This document shows, in pieces, positions 26,839 to 41,600 of a stretch of DNA of 64,000 bases. The position numbers were made by a program, and so were the translations under genes. Every line of letters starts with the position of its first letter. The stretch's first letter is position 1. This stretch comes from Karalla daura (taxonomy: Eukaryota > Chordata > Actinopteri > Chaetodontiformes > Leiognathidae): positions 91,001-155,000 of the forward strand of contig JANZKI010000095.1 in the NCBI GenBank assembly GCA_029224185.1, written 5' to 3'. The notes under the pieces are model-generated. The model saw only the letters and a list, made by a program, of their open reading frames with translations, was not told where the DNA came from and searched no databases.

Positions 26839-28027
26839 ACAGGCTCAACTAAGCGTTCTTAATACTTTGACGGCCTGTTGCTGCACTGCGTATTGGCCAA
26901 TGGTGCATGTGTCAACACACTTTTTCAAAGTGCTTTTCCCCACAGTCTCCTATGCAGGGGGCTGTAAACAGGCTCAACTAAGCGTTCTAAACACTTTGAC
27001 CGCCTGTTGCTGCACTGCGTATTGCCCAATGGTGCATGTGTCAACACACTTTTTCAAAGCGCTTTCCCCCACAGTCTCCTATGCAGGGGGCTGTAAACAG
27101 GCTCAACTAAGCGTTCTACACACTTTTCTGGCCTGTTGCTGCACTGCGTGTTGGCCAATGGTGCATGTGTCAACACACTTTATCAAAGCGCTTTTCCCCA
27201 CAGTCTCCTATTCAGGGGGCTGTAAACAGGCTCAACTAAGCGTTCTAAACACTTTGACGGCCTGTTGCTGCACTGCGTATTGGCCAATGGTGCATGTGTC
27301 AACACACTTTTTCAAAGCGCTTTTCCCCACAGTCTCCTATGCAGGGGGCTGTAAACAGGCTCAACTAAGCGTTCTAAACACTTTGACGGCCTGTTGCTGC
27401 ACTGCGTATTGGCCAATGGTGCATGTGTCAACACACTTTTTCAATGCGCTTTTCATCCACAGTCTCCTATGCAGGGGGCTGTAAACAGGCTCAACTAAGC
27501 GTTCTAAACACTTTGACGGCCTGTTGCTGCACTGCGTATTGGCCAATGGTGTATGTGTCAACACACTTTTCAAAGCGCTTTTCCCCACAGTCTCCTATGC
27601 AGGGGGCTGTAAACAGGCTCAACTAAGCGTTCTAAACACTTTTCAGGCCTGTTGCTGCACTGCGTATTGGCCAATGGTGCATGTGTCAACACACTTTTTC
27701 AAAGCGCTTTTCCCCACAGTCTCCTATGCAGGGGGCTGTAAACAGGCTCAACTAAGCGTTCTAAACACTTTGACGGCCTGTTGCTGCACTGCGTATTGGC
27801 CAATGGTGCATGTGTCAACACACTTTTTCAAAGCGCTTTTCCCCACAGTCTCCTATGCAGGGGGCTGTAAACAGGCTCAACAAAGCGTTCTAAACACTTT
27901 GACGGCCTGTTGCTGCACTGCGTATTGGCCAATGGTGCATGTGTCAACACACTATTTCAAAGCGCTTTTCCCCACAGTCTCCTAGGCAGGGGGCTGTAAA
28001 CAGGCTCAACTAAGCGTTCTAAACACT

Positions 28028-31000
28028 TTGACGGCCTGTTGCTGCACTGCGTATTGGCCAATGGTGCATGTGTCAACACACTTTTTCAAAGCGCTTTTCC
28101 CCACAGTCTCCGACGCAGGGGGCTGTAAACAGGCTCAACTAAGCGTTCTAAACACTTTTCAGGCCTGTTGCTGCACTGCGTATTGGCCAATGGTGCATGT
28201 GTCAACACACTTTTTCAAAGCGCTTTTCCCCACAGTCTCCTATGCAGGGGGCTGTAAACAGGCTCAACTAAGCGTTCTAAACACTTTGACGGCCTGTTGC
28301 TGCACTGCGTATTGGCCAATGGTGCATGTGTCAACACACTTTTTCAAAGCGCTTTTCCCCACAGTCTTCTATGCAGGGGGATGTAAACAGGCTCAACTAA
28401 GCGTTCTAAACACTTTGACGGCCTGTTGCTGCACTGCGTATTGGCCAATGGTGCATGTGTCAACACACTTTTTCAAAGCGCTTCACCCCACAGTCTCCTA
28501 TGCAGGGGGCTGTAAACAGACTCAACTAAGCGTTCTAAACACTTTGACGGCCTGTTGCTGCACTGCGTATTGCCCAATGGTGCATGTGTCAACAGACTTT
28601 TTCAAAGTGCTTTTCCCCATAGTCTCCTATGCAGGGGGCTGTAAACAGGCTCAACTAAGCGTTCTAAACACTTTGACGGCCTGTTGCTGCACTGCGTATT
28701 GGCCAATGGTGCATGTGTCAACACACTTTTTCAAAGTGCTTTCCCCCACAGTCTCCTATGCAGGGGGCTGTAAACAGGCTCAACTAAGCGTTCTACACAC
28801 TTTTCAGGCCTGTTGCTGCACTGCGTATTGGCCAATGGTGCATGTGTCAACACACTTTTTCAAAGCGCTTTCCCCCACAGTCTCCTATGCAGGGGGCTGT
28901 ATACAGGCTCAACTAAGCGTTCTAAACACTTTGACGGCCTGTTGCTGCACTGCGTATTGGCCAATGGTGCATGTGTCAACACGCTTTTTCAAAGCGCTTT
29001 TCCCCACAGTCTCCTATGCAGGGGGCTGGAAACAGGCTCAACTAAGCGTTCTAAACACTTTGACGGCCTGTTGCTGCACTGCGTATTGGCCAATGGTGCA
29101 TGTGTCAACACACTTTTTCAAAGCGCTTTCCCCCACAGTCTCCTATGCAGGGGGCTGTAAACAGGCTCAACTAAGCATTCTAAACACTTTGACGGCCTGT
29201 TGCTGCACAGCGTATTGGCCAATGGTGCATGTGTCAACACACTTTTTCAAAGCGCTTTTCCCCACAGTCTCCTATGCAGGGGGCTGTAAACAGGCTCAAC
29301 TAAGCGTTCTAAACACTTTTCAGGCCTGTTGCTGCACTGCGTATTGGCCAATGGTGCATGTGTCAACACACTTTTTCAAAGTGCTTTCCCCCACAGTCTC
29401 CTATGCAGGGGGCTGTAAACAGGCTCAACTAAGCGTTCTAAACACTTTGACGGCCTGTTGCTGCACTGCGTATTGGCCAATGGTGCATGTGTCAACACAC
29501 TTTTTCAAAGCGCTTTTCCCCACAGTCTCCGACGCAGGGGGCTGTAAACAGGCTCAAATAAGCGTTCTAAACACTTTGACGGCCTGTTGCTGCACTGCGT
29601 ATTGGCCAATGGTGCATGTGTCAACACACTTTTTCAAAGCGCTTTTCCCCACAGTCTCCTATGCAAGGGGCTGTAAACAGGCTCAACTAAGCGTTCTAAA
29701 CACTTTGACGGCCTGTTGCTGCACTGCGTATTGGCCAATGGTGCATGTGTCAACACACTTTTTCAAAGCGCTTTTCCCCACAGTCTTCTATGCAGGGGGA
29801 TGTAAACAGGCTCAACTAAGCGTTCTAAACACTTTGACGGCCTGTTGCTGCACTGCGTATTGGCCAATGGTGCATGTGTCAACACACTTTTTCAAAGCGC
29901 TTTTCCCCACAGTCTCCTATGCAGGGGGCTGTAAACAGGCTCAACTAAGCGTTCTAAACACTTTGACGGCCTGTTGCTGCACTGCGTATTGGCCAATGGT
30001 GCATGTGTCAACAGACTTTTTCAAAGTGCTTTTCCCCATAGTCTCCTATGCAGGGGGCTGTAAACAGGCTCAACTAAGCGTTCTAAACACTTTGACGGCC
30101 TGTTGCTGCACTGCGTATTGGCCAATGGTGCATGTGTCAACACACTTTTTCAAAGCGCTTTCCCCCACAGTCTCCTATGCAGGGGGCTGTAAACAGGCTC
30201 AACTAAGCGTTCTACACACTTTTCAGGCCTGTTGCTGCACTGCGTATTGGCCAATGGTGCATGTGTCAACACACTTTTTCAAAGCGCTTTTCCCCACAGT
30301 CTCCTATGCAGGGGGCTGTAAACAGGCTCAACTAAGCGTTCTAAACACTTTGACGCCCTTTTGCTGCACTGCGTATTGGCCAATGGTGTATGTGTCAACA
30401 CACTTTTCAAAGCGCTTTTCCCCACAGTCTCCTATGCAGGGGGCTGTAAACAGGCTCAACTAAGCGTTCTAAACACTTTTCAGGCCTGTTGCTGCACTGC
30501 GTATTGGCCAATGGTGCATGTGTCAACACACTTTTTCAAAGCGCTTTTCCCCACAGTCTCCTATGCAGGGGGCTGTAAACAGGCTCAACTAAGCGTTCTA
30601 AACACTTTGACGGCCTGTTGCTGCACTGCGTATTGGCCAATGGTGCATGTGTCAACACACTATTTCAAAGCGCTTTTCCCCACAGTCTCCTAGGCAGGGG
30701 GCTGTAAACAGGCTCAACTAAGCGTTCTAAACACTTTGACGGCCTGTTGCTGCACTGCGTATTGGCCAATGGTGCATGTGTCAACACACTTTTTCAAAGC
30801 GCTTTTCCCCACAGTCTCCGACGCAGGGGGCTGTAAACAGGCTCAACTAAGCGTTCTAAACACTTTTCAGGCCTGTTGCTGCACTGCGTATTGGCCAATG
30901 GTGCATGTGTCAACACACTTTTTCAAAGCGCTTTTCCCCACAGTCTCCTATGCAGGGGGCTGTAAACAGGCTCAACTAAGCGTTCTAAACACTTTGACGG

Positions 31001-34000
31001 CCTGTTGCTGCACTGCGTATTGGCCAATGGTGCATGTGTCAACACACTTTTTCAAAGCGCTTTTCCCCACAGTCTTCTATGCAGGGGGATGTAAACAGGC
31101 TCAACTAAGCGTTCTAAACACTTTGACGGCCTGTTGCTGCACTGCGTATTGGCCAATGGTGCATGTGTCAACACACTTTTTCAAAGCGCTTCACCCCACA
31201 GTCTCCTATGCAGGGGGCTGTAAACAGGCTCAACTAAGCGTTCTAAACACTTTGACGGCCTGTTGCTGCACTGCGTATTGGCCAATGGTGCATGTGTCAA
31301 CAGACTTTTTCAAAGTGCTTTTCCCCATAGTCTCCTATGCAGGGGGCTGTAAACAGGCTCAACTAAGCGTTCTAAACACTTTGACGGCCTGTTGCTGCAC
31401 TGCGTATTGGCCAATGGTGCATGTGTCAACACACTTTTTCAAAGCGCTTTCCCCCACAGTCTCCTATGCAGGGGGCTGTAAACGGGCTCAACTAAGCGTT
31501 CTACACACTTTTCAGGCCTGCTGCTGCACTGCGTATTGGCCAATGGTGCATGTGTCAACACACTTTTTCAAAGCGCTTTCCCCCACAGTCTCCTATGCAG
31601 GGGGCTGTATACAGGCTCAACTAAGCGTTCTAAACACTTTGACGGCCTGTTGCTGCACTGCGTATTGGCCAATGGTGCATGTGTCAACACGCTTTTTCAA
31701 AGCGCTTTTCCCCACAGTCTCCTATGCAGGGGGCTGGAAACAGGCTCAACTAAGCGTTCTAAACACTTTGACGGCCTGTTGCTGCACTGCGTATTGGCCA
31801 ATGGTGCATGTGTCAACACACTTTTTCAAAGCGCTTTCCCCCACAGTCTCCTATGCAGGGGGCTGTAAACTGGCTCAACTAAGCATTCTAAACACTTTGA
31901 CGGCCTGTTGCTGCACTGCGTATTGGCCAATGGTGCATGTGTCAACACACTTTTTCAAAGCGCTTTTCCCCACAGTCTCCTATGCAGGGGGCTGTAAACA
32001 GGCTCAACTAAGCGTTCTAAACACTTTTCAGGCCTGTTGCTGCACTGCGTATTGGCCAATGGTGCATGTGTCAACACACTTTTTCAAAGCGCTTTTCCCC
32101 ACAGTCTCCTATGCAGGGGGCTGTAAACAGGCTCAACTAAGCGTTCTAAACACTTTGACGGCCTGTTGCTGCACTGCGTATTGGCCAATGGTGCATGTGT
32201 CAACACACTTTTTCAAAGCGCTTTTCCCCACAGTCTCCGACGCAGGGGGCTGTAAACAGGCTCAAATAAGCGTTCTAAACACTTTGACGGCCTGTTGCTG
32301 CACTGCGTATTGGCCAATGGTGCATGTGTCAACACACTTTTTCAAAGCGCTTTTCCCCACAGTCTCCTATGCAAGGGGCTGTAAACAGGCTCAACTAAGC
32401 GTTCTAAACACTTTGACGGCCTGTTGCTGCACTGCGTATTGGCCAATGGTGCATGTGTCAACACACTTTTTCAAAGCGCTTTTCCCCACAGTCTTCTATG
32501 CAGGGGGATGTAAACAGGCTCAACTAAGCGTTCTAAACACTTTGACGGCCTGTTGCTGCACTGCGTATTGGCCAATGGTGCATGTGTCAACACACTTTTT
32601 CAAAGCGCTTTTCCCCACAGTCTCCTATGCAGGGGGCTGTAAACAGGCTCAACTAAGCGTTCTAAACACTTTGACGGCCTGTTGCTGCACTGCGTATTGG
32701 CCAATGGTGCATGTGTCAACAGACTTTTTCAAAGTGCTTTTCCCCATAGTCTCCTATGCAGGGGGCTGTAAACAGGCTCAACTAAGCGTTCTAAACACTT
32801 TGACGGCCTGTTGCTGCACTGCGTATTGGCCAATGGTGCATGTGTCAACACACTTTTTCAAAGCGCTTTCCCCCACAGTCTCCTATGCAGGGGGCTGTAA
32901 ACAGGCTCAACTAAGCGTTCTACACACTTTTCAGGCCTGTTGCTGCACTGCGTATTGGCCAATGGTGCATGTGTCAACACACTTTTTCAAAGCGCTTTTC
33001 CCCACAGTCTCCTATGCAGGGGGCTGTAAACAGGCTCAACTAAGCGTTCTAAACACTTTGACGCCCTTTTGCTGCACTGCGTATTGGCCAATGGTGCATG
33101 TGTCAACACACTTTTTCAAAGCGCTTTTCCCCACAGTCTCCAATGCAGGGGGCTGTAAACAGGCTCAACTAAGCGTTCTAAACACTTTGACGCCCTTTTG
33201 CTGCACTGCGTATTGGCCAATGGTGCATGTGTCAACACACTTTTTCAAAGCGCTTTTCCCCACAGTCTCCTATGCAGGGGGCTGTAAACAGGCTCAACTA
33301 AGCGTTCTAAACACTTTGACGCCCTTTTGCTGCACTGTGTATTGGCCAATGGTGCATGTGTCAACACACTTTTTCAAAGCGCTTTTCCCCACAGTCTTCT
33401 ATGCAGGGGGCTGTAAACAGGCTCAACTAAGCGTTCTAAACACTTTGACGGCCTGTTGCTGCACTGCGTATTGGCCAATGGTGCATGTGTCAACACACTT
33501 TTTCAAAGCGCTTCACCCCACAGTCTCCTATGCAGTGGGATGTAAACAGGCTCAACTAAGTGTTCTAAACACTTTGACGGCCTGTTGCTGCACTGCGTAT
33601 TGGCCAATGGTGCATGTGTCAACACACTTTTTCAAAGCACTTTTCCCCACAGTCTCCTATGCAGGGGGCTGTAAACAGGCTCAACTAAGCGTTCTAAACA
33701 CTTTGACGGCCTGTTGCTGCACTGCGTATTGGCCAATGGTGCATGTGTCAACACACTTTTTCAAAGCGCTTTTCCCCACAGTCTCCTATGCAGGGGGCTG
33801 TAAACAGGCTCAACTAAGCGTTCTAAACACTTTTCAGGCCTGTTGCTTTACTGCGTATTGGCCAATGGTGCATGTGTCAACAGACTTTTTCAAAGCGTTT
33901 TTCCCCACAGTCTCCTATGCAGGGGGCTGTAAACAGGCTCAACTAAGCGTTCTAAACACTTTTCAGGCCTGTTGCTGCACTGCGTATTGGCCAATGGTGC

Positions 34001-35637
34001 ATGTGTCAACACACTTTTTCAAAGCGCTTTTCCCCACAGTCTTCTATGCAGGGGGCTGTAAACAGGCTCAACTAAGCGTTCTAAACACTTTGACGGCCTG
34101 TTGCTGCACTGCGTATTGGCCAATGGTGCATGTGTCAACACACTTTTTCAAAGCGCTTCACCCCACAGTCTCCTATGCAGTGGGATGTAAACAGGCTCAA
34201 CTAAGTGTTCTAAACACTTTGACGGCCTGTTGCTGCACTGCGTATTGGCCAATGGTGCATGTGTCAACACACTTTTTCAAAGCACTTTTCCCCACAGTCT
34301 CCTATGCAGGGGGCTGTAAACAGGCTCAACTAAGCGTTCTAAACACTTTGACGCCCTTTTGCTGCACTGCGTATTGGCCAATGGTGCATGTGTCAACACA
34401 CTTTTTCAAAGCGCTTTTCCCCACAGTCTCCTATGCAGGGGGCTGTAAACAGGCTCAACTAAGCGTTCTAAACACTTTGACGCCCTTTTGCTGCACTGTG
34501 TATTGGCCAATGGTGCATGTGTCAACACACTTTTTCAAAGCGCTTTTCCCCACAGTCTTCTATGCAGGGGGCTGTAAACAGGCTCAACTAAGCGTTCTAA
34601 ACACTTTGACGGCCTGTTGCTGCACTGCGTATTGGCCAATGGTGCATGTGTCAACACACTTTTTCAAAGCGCTTCACCCCACAGTCTCCTATGCAGTGGG
34701 ATGTAAACAGGCTCAACTAAGTGTTTTAAACACTTTGACGGCCTGTTGCTGCACTGCGTATTGGCCAATGGTGCATGTGTCAACACACTTTTTCAAAGCA
34801 CTTTTCCCCACAGTCTCCTATGCAGGGGGCTGTAAACAGGCTCAACTAAGCGTTCTAAACACTTTGACGGCCTGTTGCTGCACTGCGTATTGGCCAATGG
34901 TGCATGTGTCAACATACTTTTTCAAAGCGCTTTTCCCCACAGTCTCCGATGCAGGGGGCTGTAAACAGGCTCAACTAAGCGTTCTAAACACTTTTCAGGC
35001 CTGTTGCTTTACTGCGTATTGGCCAATGGTGCATGTGTCAACAGACTTTTTCAAAGCGCTTTTCCCCACAGTCTCCTATGCAGGGGGCTGTAAACAGGCT
35101 CAACTAAGCGTTCTAAACACTTTTCAGGCCTGTTGCTGCACTGCGTATTGGCCAATGGTGCATGTGTCAACACACTTTTTCAAAGCGCTTTTCCCCACAG
35201 TCTCCTATGCAGGGGGCAGTAAACAGGCTCAACTAAGCGTTCTAAACACTTTGACGGCCTGTTGCTGCACTGCGTATTGGCCAATGGTGCATGTGTCAAC
35301 ACACTTTTTCTAAGCGCTTTTCCCCACAGTCTCCTATGCAGGGGGCTGTAAACAGGCTCAACTAAGCGTTCTAAACACTTTTCAGGCCTGTTGCTGCACT
35401 GCGTATTGGCCAATGGTGCATGTGTCAACACACTTTTTCAAAGCGCTTCACCCCACAGTCTCCTATGCAGGGGGCTGTAAACTGGCTCAACTAAGCGTTC
35501 TAAACACTTTGACGGCCTGTTGCTGCACTGCGTATTGGCCAATGGTGCATGTGTCAACAGACTTTTTCAAAGTGCTTTTCCCCACAGTCTCCTAGGCAGG
35601 GGGCTGTAAACAGGCTCAACTAAGCGTTCTAAACACT
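28028..35637 (+). repeat. Domain III, 59-monomer higher-order unit (7,610 bp), copy 1
   Basis: Every landmark in this unit recurs 7,610 bp later (59 x 129 minus one deleted base). Within it the first 21 monomers are themselves repeated: 28,028-30,388 matches 30,736-33,097 with an offset of 2,708 bp. In-frame interruptions at cctaggcagg (27,984, 30,692, 35,594) mark the sub-unit edges. Start and end phases are arbitrary choices on a repeating structure. Confidence 0.87.
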
Positions 35638-38600
35638 TTGACGGCCTGTTGCTGCACTGCGTATTGGCCAATGGTGCATGTGTCAACACACTTTTTCAAA
35701 GCGCTTTTCCCCACAGTCTCCGACGCAGGGGGCTGTAAACAGGCTCAACTAAGCGTTCTAAACACTTTTCAGGCCTGTTGCTGCACTGCGTATTGGCCAA
35801 TGGTGCATGTGTCAACACACTTTTTCAAAGCGCTTTTCCCCACAGTCTCCTATGCAGGGGGCTGTAAACAGGCTCAACTAAGCGTTCTAAACACTTTGAC
35901 GGCCTGTTGCTGCACTGCGTATTGGCCAATGGTGCATGTGTCAACACACTTTTTCAAAGCGCTTTTCCCCACAGTCTTCTATGCAGGGGGATGTAAACAG
36001 GCTCAACTAAGCGTTCTAAACACTTTGACGGCCTGTTGCTGCACTGCGTATTGGCCAATGGTGCATGTGTCAACACACTTTTTCAAAGCGCTTCACCCCA
36101 CAGTCTCCTATGCAGGGGGCTGTAAACAGACTCAACTAAGCGTTCTAAACACTTTGACGGCCTGTTGCTGCACTGCGTATTGCCCAATGGTGCATGTGTC
36201 AACAGACTTTTTCAAAGTGCTTTTCCCCATAGTCTCCTATGCAGGGGGCTGTAAACAGGCTCAACTAAGCGTTCTAAACACTTTGACGGCCTGTTGCTGC
36301 ACTGCGTATTGGCCAATGGTGCATGTGTCAACACACTTTTTCAAAGTGCTTTCCCCCACAGTCTCCTATGCAGGGGGCTGTAAACAGGCTCAACTAAGCG
36401 TTCTACACACTTTTCAGGCCTGTTGCTGCACTGCGTATTGGCCAATGGTGCATGTGTCAACACACTTTTTCAAAGCGCTTTCCCCCACAGTCTCCTATGC
36501 AGGGGGCTGTATACAGGCTCAACTAAGCGTTCTAAACACTTTGACGGCCTGTTGCTGCACTGCGTATTGGCCAATGGTGCATGTGTCAACACGCTTTTTC
36601 AAAGCGCTTTTCCCCACAGTCTCCTATGCAGGGGGCTGGAAACAGGCTCAACTAAGCGTTCTAAACACTTTGACGGCCTGTTGCTGCACTGCGTATTGGC
36701 CAATGGTGCATGTGTCAACACACTTTTTCAAAGCGCTTTCCCCCACAGTCTCCTATGCAGGGGGCTGTAAACAGGCTCAACTAAGCATTCTAAACACTTT
36801 GACGGCCTGTTGCTGCACTGCGTATTGGCCAATGGTGCATGTGTCAACACACTTTTTCAAAGCGCTTTTCCCCACAGTCTCCTATGCAGGGGGCTGTAAA
36901 CAGGCTCAACTAAGCGTTCTAAACACTTTTCAGGCCTGTTGCTGCACTGCGTATTGGCCAATGGTGCATGTGTCAACACACTTTTTCAAAGTGCTTTCCC
37001 CCACAGTCTCCTATGCAGGGGGCTGTAAACAGGCTCAACTAAGCGTTCTAAACACTTTGACGGCCTGTTGCTGCACTGCGTATTGGCCAATGGTGCATGT
37101 GTCAACACACTTTTTCAAAGCGCTTTTCCCCACAGTCTCCGACGCAGGGGGCTGTAAACAGGCTCAAATAAGCGTTCTAAACACTTTGACGGCCTGTTGC
37201 TGCACTGCGTATTGGCCAATGGTGCATGTGTCAACACACTTTTTCAAAGCGCTTTTCCCCACAGTCTCCTATGCAAGGGGCTGTAAACAGGCTCAACTAA
37301 GCGTTCTAAACACTTTGACGGCCTGTTGCTGCACTGCGTATTGGCCAATGGTGCATGTGTCAACACACTTTTTCAAAGCGCTTTTCCCCACAGTCTTCTA
37401 TGCAGGGGGATGTAAACAGGCTCAACTAAGCGTTCTAAACACTTTGACGGCCTGTTGCTGCACTGCGTATTGGCCAATGGTGCATGTGTCAACACACTTT
37501 TTCAAAGCGCTTTTCCCCACAGTCTCCTATGCAGGGGGCTGTAAACAGGCTCAACTAAGCGTTCTAAACACTTTGACGGCCTGTTGCTGCACTGCGTATT
37601 GGCCAATGGTGCATGTGTCAACAGACTTTTTCAAAGTGCTTTTCCCCATAGTCTCCTATGCAGGGGGCTGTAAACAGGCTCAACTAAGCGTTCTAAACAC
37701 TTTGACGGCCTGTTGCTGCACTGCGTATTGGCCAATGGTGCATGTGTCAACACACTTTTTCAAAGCGCTTTCCCCCACAGTCTCCTATGCAGGGGGCTGT
37801 AAACAGGCTCAACTAAGCGTTCTACACACTTTTCAGGCCTGTTGCTGCACTGCGTATTGGCCAATGGTGCATGTGTCAACACACTTTTTCAAAGCGCTTT
37901 TCCCCACAGTCTCCTATGCAGGGGGCTGTAAACAGGCTCAACTAAGCGTTCTAAACACTTTGACGCCCTTTTGCTGCACTGCGTATTGGCCAATGGTGTA
38001 TGTGTCAACACACTTTTCAAAGCGCTTTTCCCCACAGTCTCCTATGCAGGGGGCTGTAAACAGGCTCAACTAAGCGTTCTAAACACTTTGACGGCCTGTT
38101 GCTGCACTGCGTATTGGCCAATGGTGCATGTGTCAACACACTTTTTCAAAGCGCTTTTCCCCACAGTCTCCTATGCAGGGGGCTGTAAACAGGCTCAACT
38201 AAGCGTTCTAAACACTTTGACGGCCTGTTGCTGCACTGCGTATTGGCCAATGGTGCATGTGTCAACACACTATTTCAAAGCGCTTTTCCCCACAGTCTCC
38301 TAGGCAGGGGGCTGTAAACAGGCTCAACTAAGCGTTCTAAACACTTTGACGGCCTGTTGCTGCACTGCGTATTGGCCAATGGTGCATGTGTCAACACACT
38401 TTTTCAAAGCGCTTTTCCCCACAGTCTCCGACGCAGGGGGCTGTAAACAGGCTCAACTAAGCGTTCTAAACACTTTTCAGGCCTGTTGCTGCACTGCGTA
38501 TTGGCCAATGGTGCATGTGTCAACACACTTTTTCAAAGCGCTTTTCCCCACAGTCTCCTATGCAGGGGGCTGTAAACAGGCTCAACTAAGCGTTCTTAAC

Positions 38601-41600
38601 ACTTTGACGGCCTGTTGCTGCACTGCGTATTGGCCAATGGTGCATGTGTCAACACACTTTTTCAAAGCGCTTTTCCCCACAGTCTTCTATGCAGGGGGAT
38701 GTAAACAGGCTCAACTAAGCGTTCTAAACACTTTGACGGCCTGTTGCTGCACTGCGTATTGGCCAATGGTGCATGTGTCAACACACTTTTTCAAAGCGCT
38801 TCACCCCACAGTCTCCTATGCAGGGGGCTGTAAACAGGCTCAACTAAGCGTTCTAAACACTTTGACGGCCTGTTGCTGCACTGCGTATTGGCCAATGGTG
38901 CATGTGTCAACAGACTTTTTCAAAGTGCTTTTCCCCATAGTCTCCTATGCAGGGGGCTGTAAACAGGCTCAACTAAGCGTTCTAAACACTTTGACGGCCT
39001 GTTGCTGCACTGCGTATTGGCCAATGGTGCATGTGTCAACACACTTTTTCAAAGCGCTTTCCCCCACAGTCTCCTATGCAGGGGGCTGTAAACAGGCTCA
39101 ACTAAGCGTTCTACACACTTTTCAGGCCTGCTGCTGCACTGCGTATTGGCCAATGGTGCATGTGTCAACACACTTTTTCAAAGCGCTTTCCCCCACAGTC
39201 TCCTATGCAGGGGGCTGTATACAGGCTCAACTAAGCGTTCTAAACACTTTGACGGCCTGTTGCTGCACTGCGTATTGGCCAATGGTGCATGTGTCAACAC
39301 GCTTTTTCAAAGCGCTTTTCCCCACAGTCTCCTATGCAGGGGGCTGGAAACAGGCTCAACTAAGCGTTCTAAACACTTTGACGGCCTGTTGCTGCACTGC
39401 GTATTGGCCAATGGTGCATGTGTCAACACACTTTTTCAAAGCGCTTTCCCCCACAGTCTCCTATGCAGGGGGCTGTAAACTGGCTCAACTAAGCATTCTA
39501 AACACTTTGACGGCCTGTTGCTGCACTGCGTATTGGCCAATGGTGCATGTGTCAACACACTTTTTCAAAGCGCTTTTCCCCACAGTCTCCTATGCAGGGG
39601 GCTGTAAACAGGCTCAACTAAGCGTTCTAAACACTTTTCAGGCCTGTTGCTGCACTGCGTATTGGCCAATGGTGCATGTGTCAACACACTTTTTCAAAGC
39701 GCTTTTCCCCACAGTCTCCTATGCAGGGGGCTGTAAACAGGCTCAACTAAGCGTTCTAAACACTTTGACGGCCTGTTGCTGCACTGCGTATTGGCCAATG
39801 GTGCATGTGTCAACACACTTTTTCAAAGCGCTTTTCCCCACAGTCTCCGACGCAGGGGGCTGTAAACAGGCTCAAATAAGCGTTCTAAACACTTTGACGG
39901 CCTGTTGCTGCACTGCGTATTGGCCAATGGTGCATGTGTCAACACACTTTTTCAAAGCGCTTTTCCCCACAGTCTCCTATGCAAGGGGCTGTAAACAGGC
40001 TCAACTAAGCGTTCTAAACACTTTGACGGCCTGTTGCTGCACTGCGTATTGGCCAATGGTGCATGTGTCAACACACTTTTTCAAAGCGCTTTTCCCCACA
40101 GTCTTCTATGCAGGGGGATGTAAACAGGCTCAACTAAGCGTTCTAAACACTTTGACGGCCTGTTGCTGCACTGCGTATTGGCCAATGGTGCATGTGTCAA
40201 CACACTTTTTCAAAGCGCTTTTCCCCACAGTCTCCTATGCAGGGGGCTGTAAACAGGCTCAACTAAGCGTTCTAAACACTTTGACGGCCTGTTGCTGCAC
40301 TGCGTATTGGCCAATGGTGCATGTGTCAACAGACTTTTTCAAAGTGCTTTTCCCCATAGTCTCCTATGCAGGGGGCTGTAAACAGGCTCAACTAAGCGTT
40401 CTAAACACTTTGACGGCCTGTTGCTGCACTGCGTATTGGCCAATGGTGCATGTGTCAACACACTTTTTCAAAGCGCTTTCCCCCACAGTCTCCTATGCAG
40501 GGGGCTGTAAACAGGCTCAACTAAGCGTTCTACACACTTTTCAGGCCTGTTGCTGCACTGCGTATTGGCCAATGGTGCATGTGTCAACACACTTTTTCAA
40601 AGCGCTTTTCCCCACAGTCTCCTATGCAGGGGGCTGTAAACAGGCTCAACTAAGCGTTCTAAACACTTTGACGCCCTTTTGCTGCACTGCGTATTGGCCA
40701 ATGGTGCATGTGTCAACACACTTTTTCAAAGCGCTTTTCCCCACAGTCTCCAATGCAGGGGGCTGTAAACAGGCTCAACTAAGCGTTCTAAACACTTTGA
40801 CGCCCTTTTGCTGCACTGCGTATTGGCCAATGGTGCATGTGTCAACACACTTTTTCAAAGCGCTTTTCCCCACAGTCTCCTATGCAGGGGGCTGTAAACA
40901 GGCTCAACTAAGCGTTCTAAACACTTTGACGCCCTTTTGCTGCACTGTGTATTGGCCAATGGTGCATGTGTCAACACACTTTTTCAAAGCGCTTTTCCCC
41001 ACAGTCTTCTATGCAGGGGGCTGTAAACAGGCTCAACTAAGCGTTCTAAACACTTTGACGGCCTGTTGCTGCACTGCGTATTGGCCAATGGTGCATGTGT
41101 CAACACACTTTTTCAAAGCGCTTCACCCCACAGTCTCCTATGCAGTGGGATGTAAACAGGCTCAACTAAGTGTTCTAAACACTTTGACGGCCTGTTGCTG
41201 CACTGCGTATTGGCCAATGGTGCATGTGTCAACACACTTTTTCAAAGCACTTTTCCCCACAGTCTCCTATGCAGGGGGCTGTAAACAGGCTCAACTAAGC
41301 GTTCTAAACACTTTGACGGCCTGTTGCTGCACTGCGTATTGGCCAATGGTGCATGTGTCAACACACTTTTTCAAAGCGCTTTTCCCCACAGTCTCCTATG
41401 CAGGGGGCTGTAAACAGGCTCAACTAAGCGTTCTAAACACTTTTCAGGCCTGTTGCTTTACTGCGTATTGGCCAATGGTGCATGTGTCAACAGACTTTTT
41501 CAAAGCGTTTTTCCCCACAGTCTCCTATGCAGGGGGCTGTAAACAGGCTCAACTAAGCGTTCTAAACACTTTTCAGGCCTGTTGCTGCACTGCGTATTGG

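Larger units (their letters stand above)
15552..27484 (+). repeat. Domain II of the satellite, marked by the 130-bp monomer variant
   Basis: All 22 copies of the 130-bp monomer (cttttcatccacag) lie here, from 15,82x to 27,45x, and none elsewhere in the array. Successive copies are spaced 130, 388, 517, 646 or 1,033 bp apart, that is k x 129 + 1 with k of 1, 3, 4, 5 or 8. Two one-base deletions (near 16,598 and 22,875) account for the spacings of 645 and 387. Other domain markers are actgcgtcttggccagtgg, gttgctgcaatgcg, gctttcactgcgtgttgg-type monomers and aacactttccagg. Confidence 0.9.
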
